From the NCBI GenBank assembly GCA_013399695.1, contig VXAU01001096.1, positions 346,145 to 410,144 on the forward strand: a stretch of 64,000 bases of DNA, in the 5' to 3' direction. This stretch comes from Formicarius rufipectus (Eukaryota; Chordata; Aves; Passeriformes; Formicariidae). Under the pieces are notes generated by a model that was not told where the DNA came from, ran no database searches, and saw nothing but the letters and a program-made list of their open reading frames with translations. Of the stretch, positions 36,601-46,860 are shown in pieces (the first letter of the stretch is position 1; each line of letters begins with the position of its first letter). The position numbers and the translations under genes were made by a program.

Positions 36601-39600
36601 AATGTTTACTCACCCTATTGTAGCTGTGTTTTTTGTAATGTGTTCTTCACTTTAGGTATGAAAATGCCTCATATACTTATGACTGGATTTTCTCTGAATA
36701 GTGCACTTGTCCATTGTGAGAGCCTTTTGACACAGGCTCAGCCAGAACCAATAAAGGCAGTGGCAAAAGATGCAGCAGCCTCAACCACCTGTCAGTTCCT
36801 TTGTCAACAAGAAGTTCAAGCAGACTGGACTCAGAACTAATGGAAAGGAAGGCAGCCACAGACCACATACTTCTTAGAACCAGAGATGTTATAGTGTAAC
36901 TAACCATTCCTTGTTTTGATGGTACACATTACAATCTAAAATGCTAGTAAGCACTTGTCTCAAGTCTGGAAACAGAGACAGGAAAACAAATTAAAGAATA
37001 ATCAGCAGGGCAGTGCTATCAAAGCTAGTATGTAATTAGGAAGCTTGAGCTAAAGGAGTAAGGTAGGAAGTATTCAGTCCTATGGATTTCAGACACCTGT
37101 GCACTGCTGAAAAAAGTGGAGGTTGTGGAAGTTTAAACAAAATGAATATGAGTCAGTTGTCTCACCACTACTCAGCAGTGACTTCGGGTAGAATCTGAAA
37201 CCAAACTTGACAGCCTTGAGGTGACAAAGCTCAATCTGCAAAAGGTCTCAGGTACAACATTAAAGACTTTTTTCTATGTGAAACTGAGGAGGAATGTAAA
37301 TTACAAAAATAAGGTATCTTCAAAAATACTGTTTGATTGAGTAACAGTTAAATGTATTTAAAAATACTATGTTTTGAAAGGATCTTTGGAATTTTCTGAA
37401 AAACTCCTCCTGAGTATTCAGTAGTTGAGGTGTTTAATTGGGCTTCGAGAATCAGAGAAAACTATCAATTCCAAAAATCCTTCTAATACCATGGGAAAGA
37501 ACCTGACCAGTTATTACTACACTAAAATGTTACTGTTAGCATTATAAAGATGATCTGAAAGGAAAGATAGAAAATCCTTCCTAATAAAGACATGATCTTA
37601 AAATCTCTACTAACAGCACATCTTCTGCTAAGACGGTAACTCTTGAGTCTTCAAATACTGAAAATACGTTTTTTCCCTTTGGGTGAAATCAGGAATCATC
37701 AGCTTCCTAAAGAAGCAGACTGCTGTGCATGTAAGAGGTCTGTACCACCAGCTTAATAACAGGACTTCTGTCAGAAGATGACCAACCAGGTTTTCAGCAT
37801 TTTCAGACAGATTTACTGATCACCACCTCTGCAAAGACATCACAGTTTAGCAGTTACACATTTTATGTGTATTCTGCCACAATCTCCATGATCTTCAAGC
37901 ACATGGTTGTTGGCAGACCTGTCATTTCTCTGTCTTGCGTAGTTGAGACTGAACAAACTGAAGGGACAGAAATGTTACAGATATTGCATTTTTGGGTATT
38001 GGACTTTGTATCCTGCCAAGTTCAAAGACAGCTTCACGGAACACAGATCTATGCCCCACTGAGATCAGTAGGACTGGAACTGAGCAACACACCAATGTAA
38101 GTGCCTACTTGCGATACAGTGCAAGGAACACACTCTAAGAATGTCTGCTCTTTTTATGATCTCCTTCTTATCACAGGAACTACAGGGAAAGTGTAAAGTG
38201 AGAAACGACCTATCTTCCTCTGAAACCTGAGGTGACAGAAACTGGAAATATATCCACTGAACAAATCCTGCCGGGACCGTGAATCTATGCAAAAAATGTA
38301 GACTCAAATGGAATTACAGGAGCTGATGATGCAAAAAATCCTCTCTCAAATAACTCAGTAGTAAAGAAGCCCACTATGCATCTACTGGATTTTATATTCA
38401 CAGCTTGATCTATTCACTGGAGGTCTAGGTAGAAAGACACACAACTACTGTGCCGTCCATCTGTGTCATGGACAACATGACTGATGTTAAGTATGAGATC
38501 TGTGGTGTCAAAGGAACTAAACCATGATACTAAAGCTGTCAAAGCAGCTGCATGAAGCAAGTACAACAGGCATTCCACTTCAAGCAATGCTGATAAAAGT
38601 GAACTGGATGGTGACCGAAGATACAATGTATATTAATATACCCAAAGAAACAAAATTTTTGTGTAAGAATACTACCCTGTAATCTCTAGACAACAGGCTA
38701 GATATTTAGTCTTAACTGCTGAAGTTACGTCAAAGCACTGAACTTTAAAAGCATTTAGAAACTTGAACTTCCTCTGTATCTAAAGCTAGGCCTTGTAAGA
38801 GTTAATTTATAAAGCACTTGTGTTAATTTATACAGAAGGGCAAATAGGACAGATTTGTCCTATGCCTCCAAAGAGGCATAGGCATCAAAGGACTGAACAG
38901 TCTAAACAAGACAGCCTCCACATTTTTTAGAATCATAGAATTAAAATATCTGATTCAGTGTATTTAGTAGATTAAGATGGCACTTCATCTTAGTAAGAAA
39001 CTAAATGAAGTACTAACACATTAATAAAAGAACTCTACAAAAACTTCTTTTTTAAATATAGAGCATTCCTCCAGATTGCTGAAGCTGTTTGCTTATGAAA
39101 TTGGCAATCTGGATCTATAATTTTAGAAGTTCTGCAGTGGCTGGTATCCTTTAACAAGTGCTTCATTTCCCTAAAATTGCTTTGGCTTCCAGTACCTAGA
39201 CTATTAGACATATCATAACCACTTCCATATGATCTTCTTGCAAGTCATAAAAAGACGTTAAATAAGATCATGAATTTAGGTCACTTACTAGTGATCAAAT
39301 GAATTGTGCTGATTGATTTAGAGTCTCATTGATTTTTGAAAGATAAATAAAAAGAGAAACACAAAGTATAAAGAAAAGTCAGAAAAAACAGCAAATATTA
39401 TTTTTAAAAAGCCACTAGCAGATTACAGAAAAGGCTAAATCTGAATAAATTATTTTTCAAAAATTTTCCTGACGTTTGCAAGAATATTCATGCTATTTTT
39501 CAATTACTTTTTCAGTTTATCTAATATAGCCAATCTGTAGTTACTTTTTATACATACCCCTTTTAAAGGTACTTTGAATGCAATAAATCTTGTTCCTGGT

Positions 39601-42600
39601 ATAGGTTGTCCAACTGGTGTCAAACTCCTCCATCTGTAATGAAACTAATATTTATTTTAAAATATTTTCAAGTTACATGATTCAAAAGAAGACACCTGCA
39701 GCACAAAGCACATAAAAATTGCTGTTATACATTATAATTAGGTCCCCAAATCTAGAATTATTCCATTAAGTGGTTTCAAGGTATTCCCAGGACATTTGAA
39801 ACCAGTCTTTTTCTTCTTTCATCTTCAACTTCCAAAAAATTCCTCCCCTCCAAACTGTAGGACAGCATTTACAACCAAGAAGTACCAATATAAAGAAAGG
39901 GAGATATGTAAGGTTCAACAGATAAAAAAGTAGTGTTATAGCTGATGCACATTTTTCAACTTTGCTGAACCAGACACCTTACAAAGTTATCATATGCACA
40001 CATCAATCATTTAATTGACAGTTAAATGCAAAGTTTGCTTTCATTAACAATACAAATCTATTATTTTGCAAATGAATTTCCTTTGTAATATGCTTCTTTT
40101 TCAGAGAAACACTCTTGACTGCACTTTCTCTTGGTACTTTGAAAAACATAGAAAATATTCCATCATACCATAAGTTACCAAAAATCACCTATTAATGTGA
40201 AGATTCATTACAACACCAAAACCTCTAGTAAATCCAAACCCACAAAGAACTGGTATTCACAAGTGCTACACTGCACTGAAAAAACACTTGATATATCACA
40301 TTTCAGAGATTTCAATTTTTTAAAAGAGTATGAAAAGCATTATCTGAAGAGGAAAACAAGGTAATCAGCAGGTCAATTTTACCTTCCAAGAGGTAACACA
40401 CTAAATTTAGGACTTACTTCTTACCATGTAAGGGCAATTCCCATATCAGACCATAACAAAAACTAGAAGCTGGCTAGCAAAATTCTCAGTGAAATACTCA
40501 TAAGGGTATTTGTCATAGTATACAAATAATAACATCGATAACATCACCATTCACAGGTGCTTAGAACCAACAAAGGAAACCCACAGCAGGATGACTAGAA
40601 GCATAATTGTTACTAATAAACATTTTATGATTTACTACATCCATGTCTTTAGCATTAACTTATCTCTTTTATCTTCATCATGTGGAAAAGAACAGATCGA
40701 TGTAGGCATACAAATGGTTAGTTTAACAGATAAATGAAATAACAGGAGTAAATAACACATCATTAGGAAGTTTGTTGCAAACAGCTGTTGTGCAGAAGGC
40801 AGATATAAAGAAAGAAGGTGCAGGGGTGAGTTAGAGATGAAATCACTGAGAGGTGTTTGCAGTAAAACCTTTTACTCAATTCTAAATTTTTGAAGGAAGT
40901 TTGTATCTCATAACTTCAACAAGGAAACAGAAGCAGTTCCCTACAAAGATCACATTGTGTATTATAGAAGTGTTCTAACTTGACAAGTCTTCCTAAGTGA
41001 ATTTTCAGGCTTGGAAACTTTGGAGTCTGGTATGTTTGCTGTAAAGTATGGAAAAAAAAAATCTGAGACTATGCTCCATTTATTCCTAAGAGATACGAAT
41101 TTTACATGAATCAATTAAGAACAGAAATTCAGGGCTGTTTTAACCAGTCTTCTCTTGGAAAATTATGAGTGGAAATTAACCATAATTATCGTAAATAGGA
41201 GCATTTAGAAGTGACAAAGAGATGATAAAAAAGGGCTTAAAAATCTTATTTTCTTTAATTAGCAATGTCAAAAAGGCTTTGTAAAAATTCTGAACTTTTT
41301 TTTTATATTAGGGGATTGACAGAACAATGCCATAGGATTACACAGTTCGTTGTCAGACCTTAATAAACCTGGGCTTTTATTCTCTTGTATTTAAAACCAT
41401 TTAAATCCTCCTAGAAAAAAAATCCGCAAAACCAGCAAAAAACTCAAAAGCTGCCAACAACTCTGTAGTGGAAAAAGAGCAGAAGGCATTCTTCGTCAAA
41501 AAGTAAGGGTATGTTATGTGTCATCTTCAAAATATTTAAAAAAGAAAATTTTGGCACACTGCTGCAGAACTAAAATTAACCTGAAAATAAAATCAGCAGA
41601 TGGACATTAATCAAAACTTAGCTAAGGAATGAATTCAAGTTTGTTCTATTGTCAATGAAGGAACATAGTTGGGAATTATAGGCGACCCAGACTAAAGAAA
41701 GTAAAACTCTTACAGAGTAAGTCTAGATAAAGACAGAAATGATCAAAGACCAGCTGCAGGTGGTCACACAAACAGGAATTACAAGAGTAAAGACACAACT
41801 AAGCATTTTAACAAGAATGAGAATTGTGACACAGGATTTGTACCCTGCGTGAACAAAGTGGAAAGGAGAAAAGCAGGAGTCAAAGGTGTTATCACAAAAC
41901 TTGGCACCATCATCACTCCTGTACCAGTGACTAAGAGTTAACAGAGGCTTGACATGAAGCTGGACATGAAGTAGCTGATGGAGTATGGATTACATACTGC
42001 TGCATATTTTATCTGCTTTGGTTCAAAATTTAGTAGCACCAAGCATGGAACACTAAGTTTTTTCATAGTTTAGTTTAACATTACTGTTAAGCTCATACAG
42101 AAGCTGTAATTTCGACTATGATTTGCTATGTTTTGGAACCGATTCATAGTAAGATTTACTTAACAGCTACTGATAATGCTCTTATTAAATGAGTACTTTT
42201 CTTAAATTGATTTCAAACCTGTACTGAATAACCATACTACTGATATTCATACTGAATTATTCAAACCTTACCATTTATTTTCCTCTGTGATTTTTTAAAA
42301 AGAAAAGTAGTATGTTCCACATAAAGATACTATGTACATTTTTAATGACAAGCTAGACAAGAAACCTACTAAATAATTCAACAATGGGAAATAATTTTAA
42401 AGTTTCATGTCTTTAGTTTGTCAGATCTCAGTGATGAAGTTATACAAAAATATAAAGCACAGAAAACTGTCAACGGATACCCTACAGGTTCTTCATGGCA
42501 AACAGTAGGAACTCATTGGTCTTTCTATAGCAAATTATGTGTTCCACTACTCCACAGTAAGAGAAACTAGTAATGAACTTAAGACATCCGTTCAGAATGG

Positions 42601-45600
42601 TTTTTGTCTAATAGCTAAAGATCAGCTTTAGTAAACCAGTGTAAACAGGTATACAACACTCAGAAGCTACAGTGGATGGAGAACTAAGTTCAAAGAGCAC
42701 TACCCAAAGATATGCTTAACAATTCAAGGGTTTCTACAATTCTTGAGCCTCTCATGAGCATGTCTGATTAGGAAGCAGCTACAAGCTTAAAAATTACTGG
42801 GAGAGTAAATTCCCAAACACTAAAAAGGGGTAATTATTGTAACTGTAGAGAAATTCATGACTGAAATACTGTCATCTGTAGCAAGATAATGCAGAAAATA
42901 CTTAGAACTTTTTCTCCTTTTTTTGGCTACTGACACTGCATGCTATACACACAGCCTTATTTTCCAAGTGGCTTCCATACCTCTATAGAGACCAGATTCA
43001 AGAGTGATGGTATGAAGCACTTTTACAAACAAACTCACGTTATGGTAACCATTCTCCCCCAGCCATGAACAGTGGCACAGTCTTTAATATTCCAGTCTAA
43101 ATGAAAAATGCTGATGATTGAAGTCTGCACAGAAAAATTCAGTTCAAGAACTATGTTTATGGTGCACAAGCAAAAATCATTCAGCTTGGTCCTTATACTA
43201 GAGATCCCACTCACCATTCAAGGGGGCTAACATGCCAGAAGGTGAATTTCTGCAGATGCTTTTCAGAACTGACTCTGATATTACGTAATTATACCCACAG
43301 CAGGATTTTGGATTGCTGAAGCACAGAAGTGTATATATTTGTAAAAACATCATAGTATTTTTTGACTGTTATGAAACTTGGACTCCTTTTACTTCACCAG
43401 CACTAAGTTTGAGACTGCAGCGGACACTGTACACCATAGCTCTGCTTGAGGACATTACTGGGAAAAGAGAGAAACATGTTCTGTTATGACAGAATGGTTT
43501 TGGTTGAAAGGGACCTTAAAGATCATCTCATTCCAATGCCTCTGCCATGGTCAGGGACACCTTCCACTAGACCAAGTTGCTCAGAGCCCCATCCAACTTG
43601 GCCTTGAATGCTCCCAGGGATGTAGCATCCACAACGTCTCTGAGCAACTTGTTCCTGTGCATCACCATCCTCATAGTGAAAAATTTCCTCCTTATATCTA
43701 GTGTAAAGCTCTTTCAGTTTAAAGCCATTGCCCTTTGTCCTAAAGAAAAAAAGGTAATAAATCAGCATTTCTTGTTCAGTTGCACTATTCTTACCTAGTA
43801 ACTCAAGTGAAATCTTTAATGTATTGCTTTAATTAGCATAATGAAATCAGGATTAAAAATTTTAAGAATTGAGGCAGTAACAGAAAGCCAATCTTAAAAC
43901 ATGACTACATGTAGTGTCACTTTCTTTACCTATTCCATGGTTTCTCTTCCAGTACCATTAAATCAGAACAGTTACTATTTCATCTATTGATATTTATAAC
44001 ACAGTGATATGATTGAGGTTGTACTCCCACAGTCTGCAGTCTGGACTTATCCTTATGCCACTGTGTACCACAATCTCACTTCTGCAACCAACCATTTCCG
44101 GGGTCAGTAAATGGCATGTGCCCAAGTCCCTTCCTGGGTTCACTGGGAACTGTTTTCCTGGTTTACTACGTTCACAAAGTATGCTGTGCTAGCACAAGGA
44201 TGACATCAATATCCTGCTGCATGAGACTGGCAAGGCTGACAATTCCTTAAACTTCTTTATTGCCAATCCCCAATACGGTGGATGTCTAGCCTGATTTCTT
44301 AGTAGTATAAAAAGGTATTTGGAGAAGCTGAAAGCATGTCAGTGTCAGGCACTTTGTCAGATGGTAATATGAACTTTATAACCAAATACTTGACAGTCGG
44401 TGATTCTCTCCTTGAAAGGTTTTAAGTTTCCCATCACAGCAGTTGAAAGTACAATCCACTGCTTCCTCCATACTTAAGAGAAAAAATCCATGCAGACTGA
44501 AAGCCACTCCAGTTCAAATGCAAAGGGGGTTGAGAAAGGAGAAATGAGCACCTGATTCTCCAAGTTTTAGTAATAATTTCCATGTATGAAGAAAACAAGG
44601 ACAGCTAATTCTTTTTGTATTTCAGCATCACTGTTTGCAAAGCTAACCCACTTTAGCTCAACTTTGTAAAAAATTTAACTGACATTTCATAGAAGCTTTC
44701 ACAGAACGACATGCTTAAATAGTTTCACATTTTAATTTTAATCCCTGAGTTTGTCAGCTATAAAAAAGTTAGCTTTTTGAAGTTATTTAAAAAATTTTGT
44801 TCATCTTTTGTTTCAGTCCACCACATATGGAACTCATGCTTTTTGTATCTTATTGTTCCTCTTAGGAATGTTCTTAATAAGCCTACTTAACACTTCCCTG
44901 GAAACCAGGATAACGTGTCTTTCCTCAAATAATGTATAAACTGCAAGTTATTGTCCCACTATTGTGGCACTATTGTGCCTTTTTACCTCAGCACACCCTC
45001 CTACAAGAAGTTTGTACTAATGTCAGCCGTAACACACGGGTTAAAATCCTAAACTTTTACTTTCTCTTTAATTGATTAGAGCTGGAGAATAGAACTGATC
45101 TGTTTTAAACAATATCATTCTGTGGTCCTCATATGCACTCTCAATAAAGTGATGAGAAGGCCTGCATAGTGCTATTGCAGTTTTTTAATTATTTTTTCTG
45201 AGACATTTTTGTTGTCCTCTTGTTTAAACAAAAAAACAACAAACAAATGGGATGTTTCTGGACCTGAATTCATTGATATATTCCTTGATTTTATGCATGC
45301 AACGACCTGCTCCCAATTTATCAGTGCTTCTTCACAGCTGGCAGCAAACATCTGAGTAGTCAGAAGTATGAAGTACTTTCCCAATTACCCAGTAAATATA
45401 CACTTGGGGATAAGATTTAGAAAGAAGGGCCTGTGCTTGGTCGATGAAGAAGTGTTTACGGGCAGGTTGGAGCATAATACTCACCTGGGGTGAGCTGGGC
45501 TGTTTCCGTCTTGGAGGAGATACCTACCTTACCTGGCTGTAGGTGGTGAAGATACTCGAGGCAAGAAAGCGCCTGGGGCTGTCAGTGCCCCTTCTCTGTG

Positions 45601-46632
45601 GGCAGAGCTGTGCCCGCTCCTGCCTCTTGCTTAGTGTGAAGGATACTTACCCATCAGGGATAGTATTCTTCTTTACCATGCTGAAAGCAGGAGCAGGCAG
45701 AGCAGGAGGCAGCGGTGAAAATGGGCACTGCAGCAAAGGAGAGAGAACCGCGCAGTTAACACGGTGCTAATCTCTTTCTCCATCAGTGGGCCGTCTCACA
45801 GGGCTGAGACTCGAGTAAAATAAACCAAGCGGTCAGCTGGGGCTTCAAGCCATCCTGAACAAGTTCTGCACCTTGTAAGCTAGCCTATTTTTTCACCGCT
45901 AAAGTACAAGAGCGAAGGACAACTCACCTCTCCTCTCCGGGAGATCACAAGAAAGAGAGGAGAGGCGGCAGGTTTCTAACTCAGACAGCAGCGCTGCAGA
46001 GACGAAGATCTTCCTGGCTGCCCCTTCTGTCCCCCTCCTGCGGCTCGGGGCGGCCCGTTCAGCCTTTGCGCTCCCAGTCAGAACTCAACAAGAACCTCCA
46101 GGCACCTGCAAGAGGGGAGGCCGGCACCTCAGCCAAGGAAGCACCGCCACCTGCCCCACCCTGACCTGGCCTGGCCTGATGCGGTCCCGCTGGACCCCGG
46201 GGAGGGCCCGGGGCCAGAGGCGCGGCCCCATCCCCGGCGCTCCACAGACAGTGGGAGGAGGCGTCACCCTGCCCCTCACCGCCGCACGTCCCCGGAGCAG
46301 CACCGGCTGAACTCGGGGCGGGGCCAGTCAGAGATACCGGGTCGGGGGCAGGCCGCGGCCCGGCCGCAGGGGGCGGGCGGACTGTGAGGGGAATGTGGAG
46401 GGTGGAAGGGGGCGGTGCTGCGGGCGGGCCGTACCCCGCGGGCCGGAGCCACCGGAACCGCCCAAGCGGACCCTTCCCGAGCCCGCCGCCACTGCGCCTG
46501 CGCGGGGCGGGGGCGTCGACCCCCGTGGGGCCGCGGCCAGTGGACGAGGGGGACGGGGGGGGCGGAGGTGTCGCACTGCGCAGGCGCAGGCCCAGGCCCA
46601 GGCCCGGCTGAAAGTGGGCGCCAGCGCGGCAT
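27340..46632 (-). CDS. DUSP11: DUSP11, RNA 5'-phosphatase with an expanded repeat exon
   Basis: DUSP11 (PIR1) is a nuclear cysteine phosphatase of the mRNA-capping-enzyme triphosphatase family that strips gamma/beta phosphates from RNA 5' ends, including Pol III and viral transcripts. Ten exons give the whole catalytic domain in order: WRSLTPVGQPIPGTRFIAFK, LGLIIDLTYTTRYYEVKDLP, KLYTVGLEVPDDATILQFKK, then the P-loop KLIGVHCTNGINRTGYLICR (catalytic Cys and Arg of HCX5R) and YLIDVEGWDPEAAIQ. The C-terminal tail ends in RNRYTWN, like the mammalian C-terminus (RRYSWN). All junctions are GT/AG with matching phase. A candidate first exon makes the total 2319 nt, 772 residues plus stop. Mammalian DUSP11 is about 330-380 residues as I recall; the excess is mainly one 924-nt exon of tandem repeats plus a long Pro/Ala/Arg-rich N-terminus. 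Whether it is the ortholog or a relocated copy cannot be decided here, but it has introns, so it is not a retrocopy. Confidence 0.93.
28285..28440 (-). mobile_element. CR1 LINE 3' fragment
   Basis: In a DUSP11 intron. The reverse-oriented CR1 pattern is diverged but ordered: AGGCTGGAAAGGGTCTCCAG, GGGCCACCTCAAAGTAG, GGGGCTGTGTCCATTCTG, GGGCAACCCATTTCAGTGTC. Confidence 0.65.
28781..28891 (-). CDS. DUSP11: DUSP11 exon: Ser-rich tail segment
   Basis: Encodes RSQSFSSHENVPETHFSSSP and SLHRDYGSNNDDFNRNY plus two bases. Low complexity, Ser/Asn rich. Acceptor TTTGCAG, donor AG|GTAAAT; phase matches the repeat exon (AG + A). Confidence 0.88.
29481..30404 (-). CDS. DUSP11: DUSP11 repeat exon (nine tandem units plus a partial)
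   Basis: A single 924-nt exon, fully open in the frame demanded by both neighbours. After 13 lead-in residues (SGKRLRIYDYHSH) it encodes nine units of 32, 31, 32, 31, 32, 32, 32, 30 and 32 residues and a truncated tenth (NDLQHEWCSDR). The unit is roughly DDLQxEMQLKDFDFxNRGxG followed by QRxRPFxDHQxx. It is rich in Arg, His, Gln, Asp and Gly, has no hydrophobic core and is probably disordered. All unit length changes are multiples of three bases, so the frame has been kept under selection. I know of no such array in mammalian DUSP11. Function unknown; RNA binding through the RG/GQR-type motifs is only a guess. Confidence 0.93.
29513..30364 (-). repeat. Tandem array of 90-96-base coding units
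   Basis: Nine diverged head-to-tail copies inside the DUSP11 repeat exon. Each copy carries GGxxxxGGxCAxAGx-type coding for GQR followed by coding for PFxDHQ. Copies differ at many synonymous and non-synonymous sites, so the expansion is old rather than a recent slippage event. Confidence 0.93.
30933..31034 (-). CDS. DUSP11: DUSP11 exon: acidic linker
   Basis: Encodes SNLGMDVWDADEDIIPPPHA and MEGPVERFTNEDFQ plus two bases of Gly. Acidic, disordered linker between the catalytic domain and the repeat exon. Acceptor TTCTCAG, donor GG|GTAATA; phases match both neighbours. Confidence 0.85.
31741..31818. repeat. Cluster of palindromes in a DUSP11 intron
   Basis: ACTATTCATATGAATAGT at 31741-31758 is a perfect 18-base palindrome. 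TACAACTACATA (31779-31790) pairs with TATGTGTAGTTGTA (31805-31818) as a near-perfect stem. ACATATGAATAGC lies between. Possibly a remnant of a small inverted-repeat transposon, or simply cruciform-prone AT-rich DNA. Confidence 0.6.
31928..32003 (-). CDS. DUSP11: DUSP11 exon: end of phosphatase domain
   Basis: Encodes AFGDARGHRMDGLVYLTDLR and TQPMR plus two bases. It parallels the human stretch RCRGHCLERQNYIEDLQNGPIR at the end of the catalytic domain. Acceptor CTTTAG, donor AG|GTAAAC. Confidence 0.92.
32424..32470 (-). CDS. DUSP11: DUSP11 exon: RYLIDVEGWDPEAAIQ
   Basis: Short 47-nt exon completing Arg and encoding YLIDVEGWDPEAAIQ plus one base. Acceptor CTTCAG, donor CAAG|GTATGT. Confidence 0.95.
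32566..32626 (-). CDS. DUSP11: DUSP11 exon: catalytic P-loop
   Basis: Encodes EKLIGVHCTNGINRTGYLIC plus two bases of Arg. It contains the HCX5R signature with nucleophile Cys and phosphate-binding Arg intact. The residue two after Cys is Asn where the human enzyme, as I recall, has His (HCTHGLNR). Confidence 0.97.
33150..33440 (+). mobile_element. Ancient CR1/L3-type LINE fragment
   Basis: In a DUSP11 intron. Blocks such as GCAAGGCACTGGTAAAACCT, CATCCAAACTACTTATGTTC, a GGCTATTATGGTGGTCACAA block and GAGAGTTTTAGGGGAGATTT follow the order of the 3' part of old CR1/L3 ORF2 sequence. Strongly decayed. Confidence 0.45.
34888..35011 (-). CDS. DUSP11: DUSP11 exon: DLPKSVQYKKLYTVG...
   Basis: Encodes DLPKSVQYKKLYTVGLEVPD, DATILQFKKWVRKFLWENAG and N plus one base. 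Corresponds to the human segment with FTVGHQVPDDETIFKFK. Acceptor GTTAG, donor ATG|GTAAGT. Confidence 0.95.
35843..35974 (-). CDS. DUSP11: DUSP11 exon: core fold beta-strand and LIIDLTYTTRYY
   Basis: Exactly 44 codons, AINQRLTPTQKFTPKDLIAA through ELGLIIDLTYTTRYYEVK. The LGLIIDLTYTxRYY motif is diagnostic. Acceptor TTTGTAG, donor AAG|GTAGTA. Confidence 0.96.
36000..39540 (-). other. DUSP11 intron, nothing recognised
   Basis: About 3.5 kb of AT-rich intron. Short open frames only; none has splice-bounded coding character or a known domain. Confidence 0.6.
39558..39633 (-). CDS. DUSP11: DUSP11 exon: WRSLTPVGQ...VPLKG
   Basis: Encodes 25 residues, WRSLTPVGQPIPGTRFIAFK and VPLKG, the start of the phosphatase fold, shared with the human protein (LPVGQRMPGTRFIAFKVPL). 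Acceptor TTACAG, donor GGG|GTATGT. Confidence 0.95.
39634..46279 (-). other. DUSP11 first intron
   Basis: AT-rich, containing one clear CR1 fragment (43483-43741). At 43927 a donor-like GTAAAG follows a nine-codon frame starting with ATG (MVLEEKPWN plus AG) whose phase would also fit the exon at 39633, but it lacks a convincing upstream acceptor. Good donor-like sites on the minus strand at 45928 (GAGAG|GTGAGT) and 45485 (CCCCAG|GTGAGT) may belong to untranslated alternative 5' exons. Confidence 0.55.
43483..43741 (-). mobile_element. CR1 LINE 3' end
   Basis: Clear reverse-oriented CR1: GACAGAATGGTTTTGGTTGA, GGGACCTTAAAGATCATCTC, CATGGTCAGGGACACCTTCC, TTGCTCAGAGCCCCATCCAA, CAGTTTAAAGCCATTGCCCT. 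Moderately diverged and truncated. Confidence 0.93.
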
Positions 46633-46860
46633 TCCTGGGAGCGCGGCGTTCCCTGGAAAAGGGGCCGCTTCCTGCGCTCCGGGGCCCTTTCGGCTCTCGC
46701 CTCTCTCTCCCTGCGGTTTCGTTCGTTTTCTCTCGTTTCCCCGGCCCGCCCGCGGTTTGCGGTCCCGCTGCTCTCAGGGCGTGAGGGGAGAGGACGTGCC
46801 GCCCCTCCTCGTGTCGGAGTGGAAGGTGCGGTAGTTGCTGTGCCCCCGCTGGGTCACTTA
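46100..46860. promoter_or_regulatory. CpG island, DUSP11 promoter
   Basis: Dense GC/CpG stretch directly upstream of the DUSP11 exons. It contains two opposed NRF1-like sites, CACTGCGCCTGCGCGGGG near 46490 and GCACTGCGCAGGCGCAGG near 46572, and GC boxes. Transcription may be bidirectional, but I see no coding exon on the plus side. Confidence 0.8.
46280..46632 (-). CDS. DUSP11: DUSP11 candidate first coding exon
   Basis: Open frame from ATG at 46630-46632 (MPRWRPLSAGPG...) to SGDVRR, ending CG|GTGAGG. The two-base remainder CG plus the A opening the next exon gives Arg before WRSLTPVG, as needed. It lies in the CpG island at the right place. Against it: the translation is Pro/Ala/Arg-rich with no recognisable match, and the expected motif just before the Trp (Ile-Pro-x-Arg in human DUSP11 and in capping enzyme) is absent. 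A different first exon, or a start inside a short intronic exon, remains possible. Confidence 0.45.

Noticed and set aside
38928..38960. Possible CR1 end (AGAATCATAGAATT)
   Set aside because: The match stops after about a dozen bases; too short to call.
39616..39633. ATG GAG GAG at the start of the DUSP11 exon as a translation start
   Set aside because: That ATG is in a different frame from the phosphatase sequence; the exon opens with the last base of an Arg codon before Trp.
46384..46834. Plus-strand open frames of 75-139 codons in the DUSP11 CpG island
   Set aside because: Three overlapping frames of Pro/Arg/Gly/Ala-rich low-complexity translation; typical of GC-rich promoter DNA, with no recognisable domain or splice context.
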